Positions 34,921 through 44,101 of a stretch of 64,000 nucleotides of DNA are shown here, in pieces (the first letter of the stretch is position 1; every line of letters starts with the position of its first letter). The notes below the pieces were generated by a model, which was given only the letters and a program-made list of their open reading frames with translations, did not search any database and was not told the origin of the DNA. The stretch spans positions 196,531-260,530 of the forward strand of contig PBWH01000023.1 of NCBI GenBank assembly GCA_002727195.1, written 5' to 3'. Made by a program: the position numbers and the translations under genes. This DNA comes from Gemmatimonadota bacterium. GTDB lineage: Bacteria > Latescibacterota > UBA2968.

Positions 34921-35679
34921 TCAGTTTCCTTTTGGGGTGTTGATCGCCCTCCGGTTGTCGGCGAAGGGGAAGGTGCCCTGGTAGCCGCGGGCTTGAGAGA
35001 CGAACCAGGCGCCCTCGTGCATCGGGGTCATCTGGTAGTGGCAGACGATATTGCTGCGCTCGACGCTGTCATCCTCCTTGACGCCCTGATGCGGGATATG
35101 GCTTAGGAAGACGACGCAGTCGCCGGCCTTGGGATAGATGACGACGTGTTCCTGTGCCTCACACCAGGCCTCGAACTTCGGACGGTCCATCGGGTACAGG
35201 TGCTCCGGCTCGAAGGTGTGGCCGCGCTTGATGAACTTGAGATGCGCGATCCCTGGGCCGTTGTCTTGGAAATAGAACGTCGTGTTGATGCCGACCGGCG
35301 GGGGGGTTAGGCGGTGCTGTTCGGCACGGCGCTTCTCTTCCCAATAACCGTAGAAGTCGAGGTGCCATTCCTGGTGATACGGGCCCGGATTGATATGTGC
35401 CCGGAAGCTTCGCAGCTGTGTTTGCGGTCCCATCATGCCCTCGAGGACGGGTCGGATACGCTCCTGGCCGACCAGCGGCTCGAAGGGCTCGGGCTCGCGG
35501 TCGAGCAGGCTGTCGAACCACATGTTGCCGACGGCGTTGAGACCCTCTTCCCAGCCCTTCTCGCGGGCGGCGTTGATGTGCTGGCGGACGTCTTCGACCT
35601 GATCGGGGTTGAGGGCGCCCGAGATGGTGACGAAGCCTTCGGTTTCTAGCTCGTCGAGTATGGTGTCTACGTTGTCCAT
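34921..35679 (-). CDS. Phytanoyl-CoA dioxygenase (PhyH)-like protein
   Basis: 252 residues. Fe ligands: the His-x-Asp of QEWHLDFYG and the distal His in SHIPHQGVK. ERSNIVCHYQMTP supplies the Arg region. The opening LETEGFVTISGALNPDQV is the usual PhyH start. Sits between a Gfo/Idh gene and a galactonate-dehydratase-like gene on the same strand. Confidence 0.85.
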   Translation of the reverse strand: MDNVDTILDELETEGFVTISGALNPDQVEDVRQHINAAREKGWEEGLNAVGNMWFDSLLDREPEPFEPLVGQERIRPVLEGMMGPQTQLRSFRAHINPGPYHQEWHLDFYGYWEEKRRAEQHRLTPPPVGINTTFYFQDNGPGIAHLKFIKRGHTFEPEHLYPMDRPKFEAWCEAQEHVVIYPKAGDCVVFLSHIPHQGVKEDDSVERSNIVCHYQMTPMHEGAWFVSQARGYQGTFPFADNRRAINTPKGN

Positions 35680-35740
35680 GGTCGACCAGACCTCCCTGTT
35701 CTCGACTGCCAGTCGAGAAGGTCCCTCCTAAAGGAGGGAA

Positions 35741-36877
35741 TTAGTCGTTCAGGTTTCTCTTTTCCCAGCCGCCTTTGCCGAACATGTCGAGGAAGTGGGA
35801 TTCGTCATACGGGTATTTCGCCATTTCTTCTTCGTCGAGGTCCAGACCCAGACCGGGGCGATCGGGGATGATGATGTGGCCATCGACGATCTCCGTCGGA
35901 TAGTCCGTGATCTTGGACGCGAAAGGTGTGGCGAAGTCCTCGAAGATCTCCTGAATCATGATGTTTGGTGTCGATGCGTCAACGTGAAAACACGCGGCCG
36001 TGCAGACAGGGCCTTGGGCGTTGTGGGGGGCGACCTGGATATGATGTGCCTGTGCGATCGCGCAGATTTTCTTGAGTTCTGAAATCCCGCCACACGTTAC
36101 CGGATCGGGCTGGATGATCTGGGCCGCTCGCGCTTGCATAAAACGGAGAAAGTCGTCGATCCCGTCCAGCCCCTCGTCACCGGCGACCGGGAAAGTGAGC
36201 TTCGCGTTGAGCGCGGCCATGTTTTCGATCTGAGCTGATCGCACAGGTTCCTCGAACCAGCCGGGATCGTAAGGCTCCATCAGCTTGCCTATTTTCGCGC
36301 CGACCAGTGGGTCGAACCGACCGTGGCATTCGATGAAGAGTTCCACGTTTGGGCCGACGGCTTCCCGCACGGCAGCCACGATGGCAACGGACAGGCCGAT
36401 CTCTTCCTTGGTGATGCGCTCAAAGGCGACGCCGAAGGGGTCGAATTTCATGGCCCGATAGCCCTTCGCGATGACCGCTTGAGCGCGTTCGGCAAACTCC
36501 TCAGGCACCCGGTCGACCTGATACCACCCGTTCGCGTATGCCGGTACTCGATCCCGGAACTTCCCGCCGATCAGGTTGTAGACCGGTTGGTCCAACACCT
36601 TCCCTATGATGTCCCAGCACGCGATGTCGATCGCCGCCCTCACCTTGGCCGGCGCACCCGCCTTGATAAGCTCGTAGTTCACGTCCTCGATGTTGAAGGG
36701 GCTCTTACCAAGGTAGTAGCGACGGTATTCGAGGACGGCAGCTTCGATCATCTTCGCCTTGCGGTGGGCTGTCGCCTCGCCGATGCCGTAGACGCCCTCA
36801 TCCGTGTGGAGTTTGATGAAGACCCAGTTCTTCCAAGGGTTACCGACGATGAAGGTTTGGATGTCAGTTAGTTTCAT
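35741..36877 (-). CDS. Enolase-superfamily dehydratase, D-galactonate-dehydratase-like
   Basis: 378 residues. The opening MKLTDIQTFIVGNPWKNWVF, the internal AIDIACWDIIGKVLDQPVYN and the barrel motifs (Lys in AMKFDPFG, ligands in FIECHGRFD, WFEEPV and GDEG, His in VAPHNAQGPV) follow the galactonate dehydratase branch. Expected product is a 2-keto-3-deoxy sugar acid. Neighbouring reductases and dehydrogenases fit sugar-acid catabolism. Confidence 0.88.
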   Translation of the reverse strand: MKLTDIQTFIVGNPWKNWVFIKLHTDEGVYGIGEATAHRKAKMIEAAVLEYRRYYLGKSPFNIEDVNYELIKAGAPAKVRAAIDIACWDIIGKVLDQPVYNLIGGKFRDRVPAYANGWYQVDRVPEEFAERAQAVIAKGYRAMKFDPFGVAFERITKEEIGLSVAIVAAVREAVGPNVELFIECHGRFDPLVGAKIGKLMEPYDPGWFEEPVRSAQIENMAALNAKLTFPVAGDEGLDGIDDFLRFMQARAAQIIQPDPVTCGGISELKKICAIAQAHHIQVAPHNAQGPVCTAACFHVDASTPNIMIQEIFEDFATPFASKITDYPTEIVDGHIIIPDRPGLGLDLDEEEMAKYPYDESHFLDMFGKGGWEKRNLND

Positions 36878-36908
36878 CTGTTCAGTGTTCCTCTATGAGA
36901 GTCAAGAG

Positions 36909-37061
36909 CAACCGCGGAGACGCAGAGGCGCGGAGAAGGGTGGTGTGGAAGACGTTCTTGCACATGAACGATGGCCTCACTGAAGTCGCTCTCGATTCTT
37001 CCCGGCCTCTCTCTGTTTCCCAAGTATCCCTCTGCGATCTCTGCGCCTCTGCGGTTAAGGT
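36909..37061. repeat. Inverted pair of family-A repeats
   Basis: Left copy ACCGCGGAGACGCAGAGGCG (36909-36939); right copy is its reverse complement (TCTGCGCCTCTGCGGTTAAG, 37027-37061). The right copy supplies the final codons and TAA of the isochorismatase gene. Confidence 0.7.
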
Positions 37062-37810
37062 TTTGATTCTTCACAGTAGCGGAAGAAATCAACATTGGAG
37101 GCGGAGAAGCCGAATTTTTGCTCGACCTCCCGAATGGATAGCTCGGTGGCGAACAGGTTGTCTAGCGTGTCGGGGAACTCGACGCCGGTTGTGGCATCAC
37201 GGAGGAGGATGGTGTTGTAGCCCCGATTCCGCATCGCTCGTATACCGTAGTCGCGGTTGATAATACACCAGTTGGTCGCGAACCCTGCGTAGATCAGGTG
37301 GAGGATCTTCTGTGACTCGAGATACTTGTGTAACTGTTCCCCCGTAGCGATGACGATGTCGTCGTCGCGAACCTCAACGAGATCGGACATACGGCGCTCT
37401 TCACGGATGTCGCGGATGCCCGGTTCCTGTTCACGGGGTCCCCGATAGGCGTGGTACTCGCCTGTTCGGTTGCGGAACTCGGGAGGGGGCCAGGCTGGCG
37501 GATTCCCACGAGATGGATCAGGCTCATGGTGTTTGAGCTGCTCGTATTGTTCAGCAACTTCGGGACACGGACCGTGGATGATGGTCAAGCTGGCACTTCG
37601 GGCGGCTTCTATGCCCGGAAGCACGTGATCGCGCAACACTTGGCCTGCACGTTCGATCCAGCTGTCGATGAAGTGGTGCTGCCACAGGTCGACGAGCACG
37701 AGCGCGGTCTGGCCGACGGGGAGATCCATGTCGATCTCACGACGCTCGAAATTTTCCTCCCGGCAGGGTACACCGACGAGTGTGCTGTCCTGGTAGTATC
37801 TGACTTTCAA
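37055..37810 (-). CDS. Isochorismatase-family cysteine hydrolase
   Basis: 251 residues. The triad is Asp in LVLVDLWQHHF, Lys in the VIATGEQLHKYL region (assignment tentative) and nucleophile Cys in AGFATNWCIINRDYGIRAM. Probably hydrolyses an amide or ureide such as a carbamoyl compound. The start may be TTG at 37810, right beside a repeat, or the ATG of MDLPVGQTALV 27 codons later. The last residues (ESKP) and stop lie in a repeat. Confidence 0.85.
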   Translation of the reverse strand: MKVRYYQDSTLVGVPCREENFERREIDMDLPVGQTALVLVDLWQHHFIDSWIERAGQVLRDHVLPGIEAARSASLTIIHGPCPEVAEQYEQLKHHEPDPSRGNPPAWPPPEFRNRTGEYHAYRGPREQEPGIRDIREERRMSDLVEVRDDDIVIATGEQLHKYLESQKILHLIYAGFATNWCIINRDYGIRAMRNRGYNTILLRDATTGVEFPDTLDNLFATELSIREVEQKFGFSASNVDFFRYCEESKP

Positions 37811-37817
37811 AAGCTAG

Positions 37818-37951
37818 AGAACCACGGAGGACACGGAGGACACGGAGAGTGATTTCATCTGGATCGCGGCGACAATCGTAGCGCCACGGTCCCTCTCAGG
37901 TCCTCGAGCGTTACCCTTCCGTGTTTTCCGGGTCCTCCGTGGTTAAGGTTT
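37818..37951. repeat. Inverted pair of family-A repeats
   Basis: Left copy ACCACGGAGGACACGGAGGA (37818-37850); right copy is the reverse complement (TCCGTGTTTTCCGGGTCCTC, 37915-37951). The right copy lies inside the last codons of the oligoendopeptidase gene. Confidence 0.75.
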
Positions 37952-39731
37952 CCGGAAGTATGGCCTGAAGTTGGGCGAGTGGCTCCTCGAGGGTACGGAT
38001 GGCGCGGACCCAGATATCCGGCTGTTCGAGGTTTTCGCCGATGCTGCGTTTGGCGACGCCTTCTGCTGTGTCGCTGCCGGTGAGCCTCAGGAACTCTTCG
38101 TATCTGGGGAGGAAGGATGGGCCCTCTTCTTTGAAGACGGCGAAGAGGCCACGGCTCAAGAGGAAGCCGAACGTATATGGGAAGTTGTAGAACGAGACGC
38201 CGGTGATATAGAAGTGGAGTTTGGAGGCCCAGAAATAGGGGTCTTCGCACCCTTTGAGCAGGACGTCGCCGAAGACATCGCGCTGCGTCTGGACCATGAG
38301 ATCCTTGAACTGCGTAACCGAGAGTTCGCCGGATTTGCGCTCCTCGTAAACGGCTTTCTCGAACTGGAAGCGCACGGGGATGTCCATCAGGAAGATGGCC
38401 CCGTGAGCGACTTCCTGGTCGAGGGTTAGGGCCTTCTGGACGTCGGTGACGTTCGGGTCTTCGAGGATGCCCTCAGCGAGAATCATTTCGCCGAAGGTGG
38501 AGGCGGATTCGGCGAGTGTCATCGGGTAGCCGCTCTGATAGGGGCGGAGGTCGCGCATGACCCACGAGTGGAACGCGTGACCGGCCTCGTGAGCGAGAGT
38601 ACGGACATCGCCGATCGACTCGTTGTAGGTCATGAAGATGCGAGACTCTCGGATCATCCTGGAGCCCGTGCAGAAGGCCCCAGGTCGCTTGCCGGCTCTC
38701 GGCTCCCACTCGATCCAGTCCCTGTCATACATCATTTTCTGGAACTCACCGAGCGCGGGATAGGCCTTCTCGAACGCGCTCTGGACCATGTCCTTTGCCA
38801 CATCCCAGGAAAGCTTGTCCTGCTCGGGGAAGGGGAGTGGCGCCCCGAGATCATACCATGCCACGCCTCCCGTCCCCATCGCGTCTGCTTTCACCTTGAG
38901 GATGCGCTGTGCCAGTTCGCCCTCGCTCTGAATCGCGTCGAACATTGCATCGATCGTCTTATGCGATACGCCGGCATCGAACAAGGCCTTGTCGAGGAAG
39001 TGGTCGACGCCCCGATACTCGTAGAGTGTGTGACGGGTGCCTGAGATTGCGTTCAGGGCTGCGGCCGTTATGTCCTCGACTGTTTCCCACGCCTTGTTGC
39101 CACACTCGAAGGCGGCCTTCCGCACCTCCCGATCGGGACCTTCAATGAGAGAGCGGCGCTGGGCCATCGGGATCTCTTCGGTGCGACCGTCCGGCCAGTC
39201 CATCGTGAAGGTCAGCTTGCCTGAGACCGTGTCGTAGAGCCTGCCCCACGCATCCAGACCATCAACGTTGAGGTCGGCTGCCAGGCCTTCCCGTTCGGGC
39301 GACATCGTGAACTGTGACTCTTTTCTCGTATGTTCGATGTTGAAGCGAGCCGAGGACAACTTCTCGCGAGAAACGAACGCGTCGAACACCTCATCAGAGG
39401 TCTCCTTGAGACCGCGCTCTATTTCGATACCGACCTTCTGGCCCGCGGTGGCCAGTTTCGAGAAGGCAGCTTCTTCACGCTTGTAGTCCTCGTTCGCTGC
39501 GTCGGCGGCGGTCAGGCATCCAAGGTAAGAGCCGATGTGCGAGTAGCGGGTCATCAGCTCTTCCGCTGCCAGCCAAACAGCTTCCCAATCAGATGCGTTT
39601 TCACCGGAAAGGGTGTCCAGGCTCGATGCCTTTTCGAGAAGCGCTTCCGAATCGGACTCGAGCTTCTGCTTGAAGACCGTCATGTCCTTCCCATCGAAAT
39701 CAGGGAAGTATGGGGTTAGATCCCAGTTCAT
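37911..39731 (-). CDS. pepF: M3-family oligoendopeptidase F
   Basis: Zinc metallopeptidase that cleaves oligopeptides in the cytoplasm. 606 residues from the ATG at 39731 (MNWDLTPYFPDFDGKDMTVF); the frame extends 23 codons into G/C-rich intergenic DNA. The zinc motif HEAGH lies in VRTLAHEAGHAFHSW and the third ligand Glu in MTLAESASTFGE. The last dozen residues (ETLTTEDPENTEG) are translated from a family-A repeat, so the ancestral C-terminus was probably near LQAILPE. Confidence 0.94.
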   Translation of the reverse strand: MNWDLTPYFPDFDGKDMTVFKQKLESDSEALLEKASSLDTLSGENASDWEAVWLAAEELMTRYSHIGSYLGCLTAADAANEDYKREEAAFSKLATAGQKVGIEIERGLKETSDEVFDAFVSREKLSSARFNIEHTRKESQFTMSPEREGLAADLNVDGLDAWGRLYDTVSGKLTFTMDWPDGRTEEIPMAQRRSLIEGPDREVRKAAFECGNKAWETVEDITAAALNAISGTRHTLYEYRGVDHFLDKALFDAGVSHKTIDAMFDAIQSEGELAQRILKVKADAMGTGGVAWYDLGAPLPFPEQDKLSWDVAKDMVQSAFEKAYPALGEFQKMMYDRDWIEWEPRAGKRPGAFCTGSRMIRESRIFMTYNESIGDVRTLAHEAGHAFHSWVMRDLRPYQSGYPMTLAESASTFGEMILAEGILEDPNVTDVQKALTLDQEVAHGAIFLMDIPVRFQFEKAVYEERKSGELSVTQFKDLMVQTQRDVFGDVLLKGCEDPYFWASKLHFYITGVSFYNFPYTFGFLLSRGLFAVFKEEGPSFLPRYEEFLRLTGSDTAEGVAKRSIGENLEQPDIWVRAIRTLEEPLAQLQAILPETLTTEDPENTEG

Positions 39732-39827
39732 CCCGGTCGCCCCCATCCGCCCTGAGCGGGAGCGTGGGGGAGCGGGAGGGCCGGAGACCGCCCAACCCAA
39801 CCATATGCTCTGTTGTCTTTTGTCATC

Positions 39828-40631
39828 TCAGTTCTCGATCAGCGTTTCGAACCAGTCGCGGATGCGGATCTTATCGGCCTCGTCGCCGAAGCCGAGGTTG
39901 TACCAGCCTTTGTAGCCGCCACCCTCCAAAGCCTTGAAAAGCGCAGGAAAGTCGATCGTGCCTTCGCCTGGGACCAGGTGGATTTCGTAGTCGCCGCTGT
40001 TGTCGTTGACGCGAACCTGACCGATGTTGTCGGTTCCGAACGCGTCGAGGAAGCCAGCCCAACCTTCCGGGACGAGATGGCCGTGAGCGACGTTGAAGGC
40101 CCACTTGAAGTGCGGCGCATCGATCTCGTCGAGGAACCAGCGTGTCTCCTCCACATTGTGGGGGATGTAGTGCATCTCCGAGTGTTCGGGCTCTTTGTTG
40201 TGGTTCTCGAAGTAGACCATCTTCCCGAGCTTGACCGCTCGATCCGTCAGCCGCTTGATCCGGTCGACGGCCGCTTGCTGGCGCTTGTCCGTATCTCCGA
40301 AGTGATACCCGCCGTGTCCGACAATCCATCCAGCTCCGATCCTGTCCGCGAGTTCCAGGTTTGCTTGCAGGTAATCATCGACTGCTTCCGACATGATCGG
40401 GACATACTCGGCATTGTTGATCGCGGATACCGGGTGAACGCCGATCTGAATGCCGGTGTCTTCGAGCAGCGATCGAATCCGTGAGGCTCTAGGCTTGTCG
40501 AAGGATGCAAGGTCGTTCGGTGCGTTGTCCGCGTTGAAGTCTATGAACTTGAAGCCGTTTTGGGCTCCCCACGCGATTGATTTTTCGATGGGAATGTTCT
40601 TGGGGGCGTCGAATCCGAATCGGTCAGACAT
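39828..40631 (-). CDS. Sugar phosphate isomerase/epimerase family TIM-barrel protein
   Basis: 267 residues beginning MSDRFGFDAPKNIPIEKSI. Metal-ligand candidates are Glu in VYFENHNKEP, Asp in FNVAHGHLVP and the neighbouring His residues, and Glu in VPGEGTIDFPALF. Xylose-isomerase-like/AP-endonuclease-2 fold, probably an epimerase or isomerase in carbohydrate catabolism. Same strand as the PhyH gene 30 bases upstream. Confidence 0.85.
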   Translation of the reverse strand: MSDRFGFDAPKNIPIEKSIAWGAQNGFKFIDFNADNAPNDLASFDKPRASRIRSLLEDTGIQIGVHPVSAINNAEYVPIMSEAVDDYLQANLELADRIGAGWIVGHGGYHFGDTDKRQQAAVDRIKRLTDRAVKLGKMVYFENHNKEPEHSEMHYIPHNVEETRWFLDEIDAPHFKWAFNVAHGHLVPEGWAGFLDAFGTDNIGQVRVNDNSGDYEIHLVPGEGTIDFPALFKALEGGGYKGWYNLGFGDEADKIRIRDWFETLIEN

Positions 40632-40633
40632 AA

Positions 40634-40668
40634 TCAGGTTCCAGGTTCCAGGTTCCAGGCGTCAGGCC
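40634..40668. repeat. Dispersed repeat of GGTTCCA units (family H)
   Basis: Three GGTTCCA units in a row then GGCGTCAGG, filling the short gap between two minus-strand genes and ending at the PhyH stop. A related AGGGTTCAGGG run is at 52500-52535. Confidence 0.6.
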
Positions 40669-41486
40669 GTCTGGTGCTGCTCCTGCCCGCGTTTCATGGC
40701 GGTGTGTTTGCGGACGGCGCGTTCGTCCAGGTAGTCACGGTATGCCGGTGTGCCGCAGAAATCGTGGATGGTGGCGCGTTTGCGGTAGGGGACGTAGTTG
40801 CCGAGGTGCCATCCGCTCGATCGATAGAGGGCGAAATCGCCGGCGTTCAGACGGAGTTGGACGGCGCCAGGCATTGTGTGACAGTAGGCGAGGCAATCGC
40901 GCTCCTGCTGCTCGGGCGAATTGGCTGCATTGCGATGCGTGGAGCGATCATACTGGTCTCGTGCCGCAACCTCACCGGGCGTGTTCTCTTGTCGGTAGTG
41001 ACTACCGGGCACATACCAGGTTGACGGGTCCTCGTAGAGAGCGCAGTTGATCTGGTTCATGTAGTCGATGTGATGCGTCTGGTTGTCCCAATCCTCCCGG
41101 AATTCAGATTCGAAAATTTCCTCCGGCATGTGGTCGCGCCAGTCACGATGCCAGTTCGTGCACCAGGGATGGTCGGCGGGTTCGAGGAGTACGCCGGTTC
41201 GTGTGAGGTCGGCGTGATAGTGGTTGGGTGTGAGGACTCGGTGAATCGCGTCGTTCAACTCGGGTAGTTCGCCATAGTCCTTTAACGGCTGGAGGTCGAG
41301 GTCGTAATTCGCGAGCGGCTGGAGTCGCTGTGCCTGACGTCCAGTAACTTCGTAGGCGATCTCGCGAGCTTTGTCAGTCACGCGGCGGAGGTCGCCGAGC
41401 AGGCTGTCCGGAAGAATCGACTCGAAGACCGTGTACCCGAGCGTGTGATAGTCGGTGATGTGTTTGTCGTTGAATGTGAAGGGCAT
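40662..41486 (-). CDS. Phytanoyl-CoA dioxygenase (PhyH) family protein
   Basis: 274 residues. Fe ligands: the HRD of CTNWHRDWRD and the distal His in SSGWHLGNYVPYRKR, with the 2OG Arg just after. The opening YHTLGYTVFESILPDSL is typical of PhyH. Located between the sugar isomerase and the phosphatase-like gene. Confidence 0.85.
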   Translation of the reverse strand: MPFTFNDKHITDYHTLGYTVFESILPDSLLGDLRRVTDKAREIAYEVTGRQAQRLQPLANYDLDLQPLKDYGELPELNDAIHRVLTPNHYHADLTRTGVLLEPADHPWCTNWHRDWRDHMPEEIFESEFREDWDNQTHHIDYMNQINCALYEDPSTWYVPGSHYRQENTPGEVAARDQYDRSTHRNAANSPEQQERDCLAYCHTMPGAVQLRLNAGDFALYRSSGWHLGNYVPYRKRATIHDFCGTPAYRDYLDERAVRKHTAMKRGQEQHQTA

Positions 41487-41510
41487 AGTGATTGCCTCAT
41501 TCAGTGGCGA

Positions 41511-41975
41511 TCAGATCGAGAAGTAGTCGACGTCGTGATCGCGGAGGATTTCGTCGACGAACTCTTCCCAGACGCCGTTGGGGGTCCAGATTTCCTCCAT
41601 CAGCCCTTTGGCTTCGGCCGGATCGGCGTCCTGGTGGGCGACGCGATACAAGAAGGTGAACGCCGATACGCGCATGTTGACGACGCAGTGCGTGTGTGTC
41701 TTCCGGTCGCTCGTGTTCAACAGGGCGCAGTACTGATCCCAGTCCGATCGCTTGGGTTCGGACCAGACGACCGGGATGTGCACGTAGGTCAATCCCAACT
41801 CGGATGCGATCTCGCCCTCGTTGGGGATTGCGTTCTTCGAGTCGGGGGTGATCAAATTGATCAGTGTCAGGCAACCGTCTTCGACGATTTCCGGAACCTG
41901 TTCAGCGGTTGGCTGACCGGAGGTACTCAGTCGGTCGTCGATCCGAAGATAGTGGTCGATTTCTTCCAACGACAT
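41511..41975 (-). CDS. Protein-tyrosine-phosphatase-like / DUF442-type protein
   Basis: 154 residues from the ATG at 41975. RLSTSGQPTAEQVPEIVEDG and LITPDS... are the family start. At the P-loop it has HCVVNMRVSAF, where classical phosphatases have HC-x5-R, so spacing is one residue short and phosphatase activity is doubtful. Its ATG overlaps the stop of the TSUP gene (TGATG), so the two are translated together. A related DUF442 domain occurs with TSUP proteins in sulfide-detoxification operons. Confidence 0.75.
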   Translation of the reverse strand: MSLEEIDHYLRIDDRLSTSGQPTAEQVPEIVEDGCLTLINLITPDSKNAIPNEGEIASELGLTYVHIPVVWSEPKRSDWDQYCALLNTSDRKTHTHCVVNMRVSAFTFLYRVAHQDADPAEAKGLMEEIWTPNGVWEEFVDEILRDHDVDYFSI

Positions 41976-42703
41976 CAGGGTAACTCCAGGACGATCGTCG
42001 CTTTCAAGATCATTCTGACTGCCAGCAAGGTGATGAGCGCCTTGATGCCTTTTCGGAACAGTTCCTCCGAGATCTTTCCACGAAGTTTTGTGCCCAGCCA
42101 CGACCCGGCCGCTGCGGCCAGGATCATGCCGAGCATCAGCTTCCAGTAGGGCCCGAACGAGAAACCCAGGATGCCGAGGGTAACGACTTTGAGCGAATGC
42201 ATCGCGGTCATCTGAACGGAGTGCGTGATGACCGTTCGATCCCGTCCCAGATTCTCCCGGAGAAGGAAGGGCATGTTCAGCGGCCCAGCGATACCGATGA
42301 ACAAGGACAGGCTCGTCTGAAAGATCCCGAGCACCGTGAACTTGCCCGGTATGCTTGGCGCATTCCCGATCCGGGGCATCCAGGTGAAGACGAGGATGAA
42401 GGCGCCCAGGATCAAGGGCATGTTGTCCCATGCGATATATGGGACGATCTGGGCGCCGATCAGCGCGCCGATGATCGTACCTGCCGCGTAAGTCCAGAAG
42501 ATCCGCCACTCGACATGTCGGATGCCGAAGGCTGCCCGGCTGACGTTACTCGCGATCTGAACGATCCCGTGCACCGGGACGATTGCCGCGGCGGGCAGGA
42601 AGCCCGGCATCACCGAGATGAGGATGACGCCTCCGGCTATGCCGCCGATCGCTGCGGTCAACGAGGTCAGGAAGGCGAACGGGATTAGCGTAAGCTCGGC
42701 CAA
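41975..42703 (-). CDS. TSUP (TauE/SafE) family membrane permease
   Basis: 242 residues with about seven or eight hydrophobic segments. AAIGGIAGGVILISVMPGFL and the LGAFILVF segment are typical of sulfite-exporter-like permeases for sulfite, sulfonates or other C2 anions. First gene of a two-gene operon with the DUF442-like gene. The 222-base gap upstream (42704-42925) holds the divergent promoter region with ilvE. Confidence 0.82.
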   Translation of the reverse strand: MAELTLIPFAFLTSLTAAIGGIAGGVILISVMPGFLPAAAIVPVHGIVQIASNVSRAAFGIRHVEWRIFWTYAAGTIIGALIGAQIVPYIAWDNMPLILGAFILVFTWMPRIGNAPSIPGKFTVLGIFQTSLSLFIGIAGPLNMPFLLRENLGRDRTVITHSVQMTAMHSLKVVTLGILGFSFGPYWKLMLGMILAAAAGSWLGTKLRGKISEELFRKGIKALITLLAVRMILKATIVLELP

Positions 42704-42925
42704 TCTAAGCTCCTGTGGTAGAGGTGCGCAAATGACAATGGGGGCAAGCTAGGTCGACCGATAGCGCGTCAAAAGGGAATTGTTCGAATTCATCTGATTC
42801 CGAGGTGGAATAAAAGATCCATAGCCAACTCGTGATTCGAGAATGTGCGAAGGGTTGTTCTTGCTATTTAATCGCCGAATATGCTTGTTCAGTCTCGCTG
42901 AAAACCGACCTAACGCCGCACAGAG

Positions 42926-44011
42926 ATGGAGTTAAGGATGGACCTACGCGTGACGCTCCTAGAAGAGCAAGCGCTCAAGCCGATCCCGGACGTCGCCACA
43001 CTCGAGTTCGGGAAGCAGACGACCGACCACATGGTCCGGATCGAATACACGACAGGTCAGGGATGGAGCGATGCTCAGATCGTCCCATATGGTCCGGTGG
43101 ACCTGGATCCGTCCGCCCTTGTGCTCCATTACAATCAGCAGATCTTCGAGGGACTGAAGGCTTTTCGTCAGCCTGACGGCTCGGTTTCCCTGTTCAGACC
43201 GGACCGCTATGCGAACCGTTTCCGCAGGTCAGCGAGGCGGATGGCCATGCCCGAGCTCGAGCCTGAGACGTTCATCCAGGTGGTCAAGGCCCTGGTTCAA
43301 ACGGATGAACGCTGGGTTCCGAGCGAGCCCGGAACATCGCTCTATATCCGCCCGACGGTGATCGCGACGGAGCCGGGGCTGGGTGTCCGCGCATCGGAGA
43401 CATATCTCTTCTATGTGATCGCCTGCCCGGTGGGGGCGTATTACAAGGAAGGGGCACGACCGACGCGGATTACGGTCGAGGAGGACAGCGCTCGAGCGGC
43501 TGCGGGTGGGGCGGGAGAAGCGAAGACGTCGGGAAACTATGCCCCCACGCTCCTGGCGACACAGCAGGCTGTCGAGGATGGGTTTTCACAGGTGCTGTGG
43601 CTGGATGCGAAAGAGCATCGTTACGTGGAGGAAGTCGGGACGAGCAACATCTTCTTCCGGTTCGGAGAAGAGCTGGTGACGCCGCCGCTTGGAGGAACCA
43701 TTCTGCCGGGTGTGACGCGCGATTCCGTGCTCGAGCTTGCAGAGCGGTGGGATCTCAAGATGACAGAGAGACGGGTGAGTATCCACGAAGTGATGGATGC
43801 GTGCACGTCCGGGCTGCTCAAGGAGGCGTTCGCGACCGGTACGGCCGCGGTCGTTTCGCCGATCGGGGAGCTGTCCTACAAGTCAGAGTGCGTGACAGTA
43901 GACAGCGGTGAACCGGGTGATCTGTCGTGTCGGTTCTACGACGAGATTACCGACGTGCAGTATGGGCGGAAGGATGATGTGATGGGGTGGATGGTCCCGG
44001 TGGGGGAGTAA
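42926..44011 (+). CDS. ilvE: Branched-chain amino acid aminotransferase
   Basis: Transfers the amino group in the last step of Leu, Ile and Val synthesis (or the first step of breakdown). 361 residues of the fold-type IV class: Arg and Tyr contacts in HYNQQIFEGLKAFR, PLP Lys in GEAKTSGNYA, and EEVGTSNIFF with TPPLGGTILPGVTRDS. The in-frame ATG at 42938 has better spacing from GGAG and may be the true start. Confidence 0.94.
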   Translation: MELRMDLRVTLLEEQALKPIPDVATLEFGKQTTDHMVRIEYTTGQGWSDAQIVPYGPVDLDPSALVLHYNQQIFEGLKAFRQPDGSVSLFRPDRYANRFRRSARRMAMPELEPETFIQVVKALVQTDERWVPSEPGTSLYIRPTVIATEPGLGVRASETYLFYVIACPVGAYYKEGARPTRITVEEDSARAAAGGAGEAKTSGNYAPTLLATQQAVEDGFSQVLWLDAKEHRYVEEVGTSNIFFRFGEELVTPPLGGTILPGVTRDSVLELAERWDLKMTERRVSIHEVMDACTSGLLKEAFATGTAAVVSPIGELSYKSECVTVDSGEPGDLSCRFYDEITDVQYGRKDDVMGWMVPVGE

Positions 44012-44101
44012 GCACCGGGCAAATTCATTGCATCACCAGGTGGAGCCTGGCGACGAGAGATCGCTCATTGTGTAAAGGGGCCGACACTAGGTCGGCCGAT
44101 A

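Noticed and set aside
36878..37951. Insertion sequence suggested by inverted repeats around 37 kb
   Set aside because: The DNA between the repeats is the isochorismatase gene and no transposase frame or target duplication is seen.
41511..42509. 332-codon minus-strand frame joining the phosphatase-like gene with upstream DNA
   Set aside because: The upstream part is an out-of-frame reading of the TSUP gene; the real gene starts at the ATG at 41975 that overlaps the TSUP stop.
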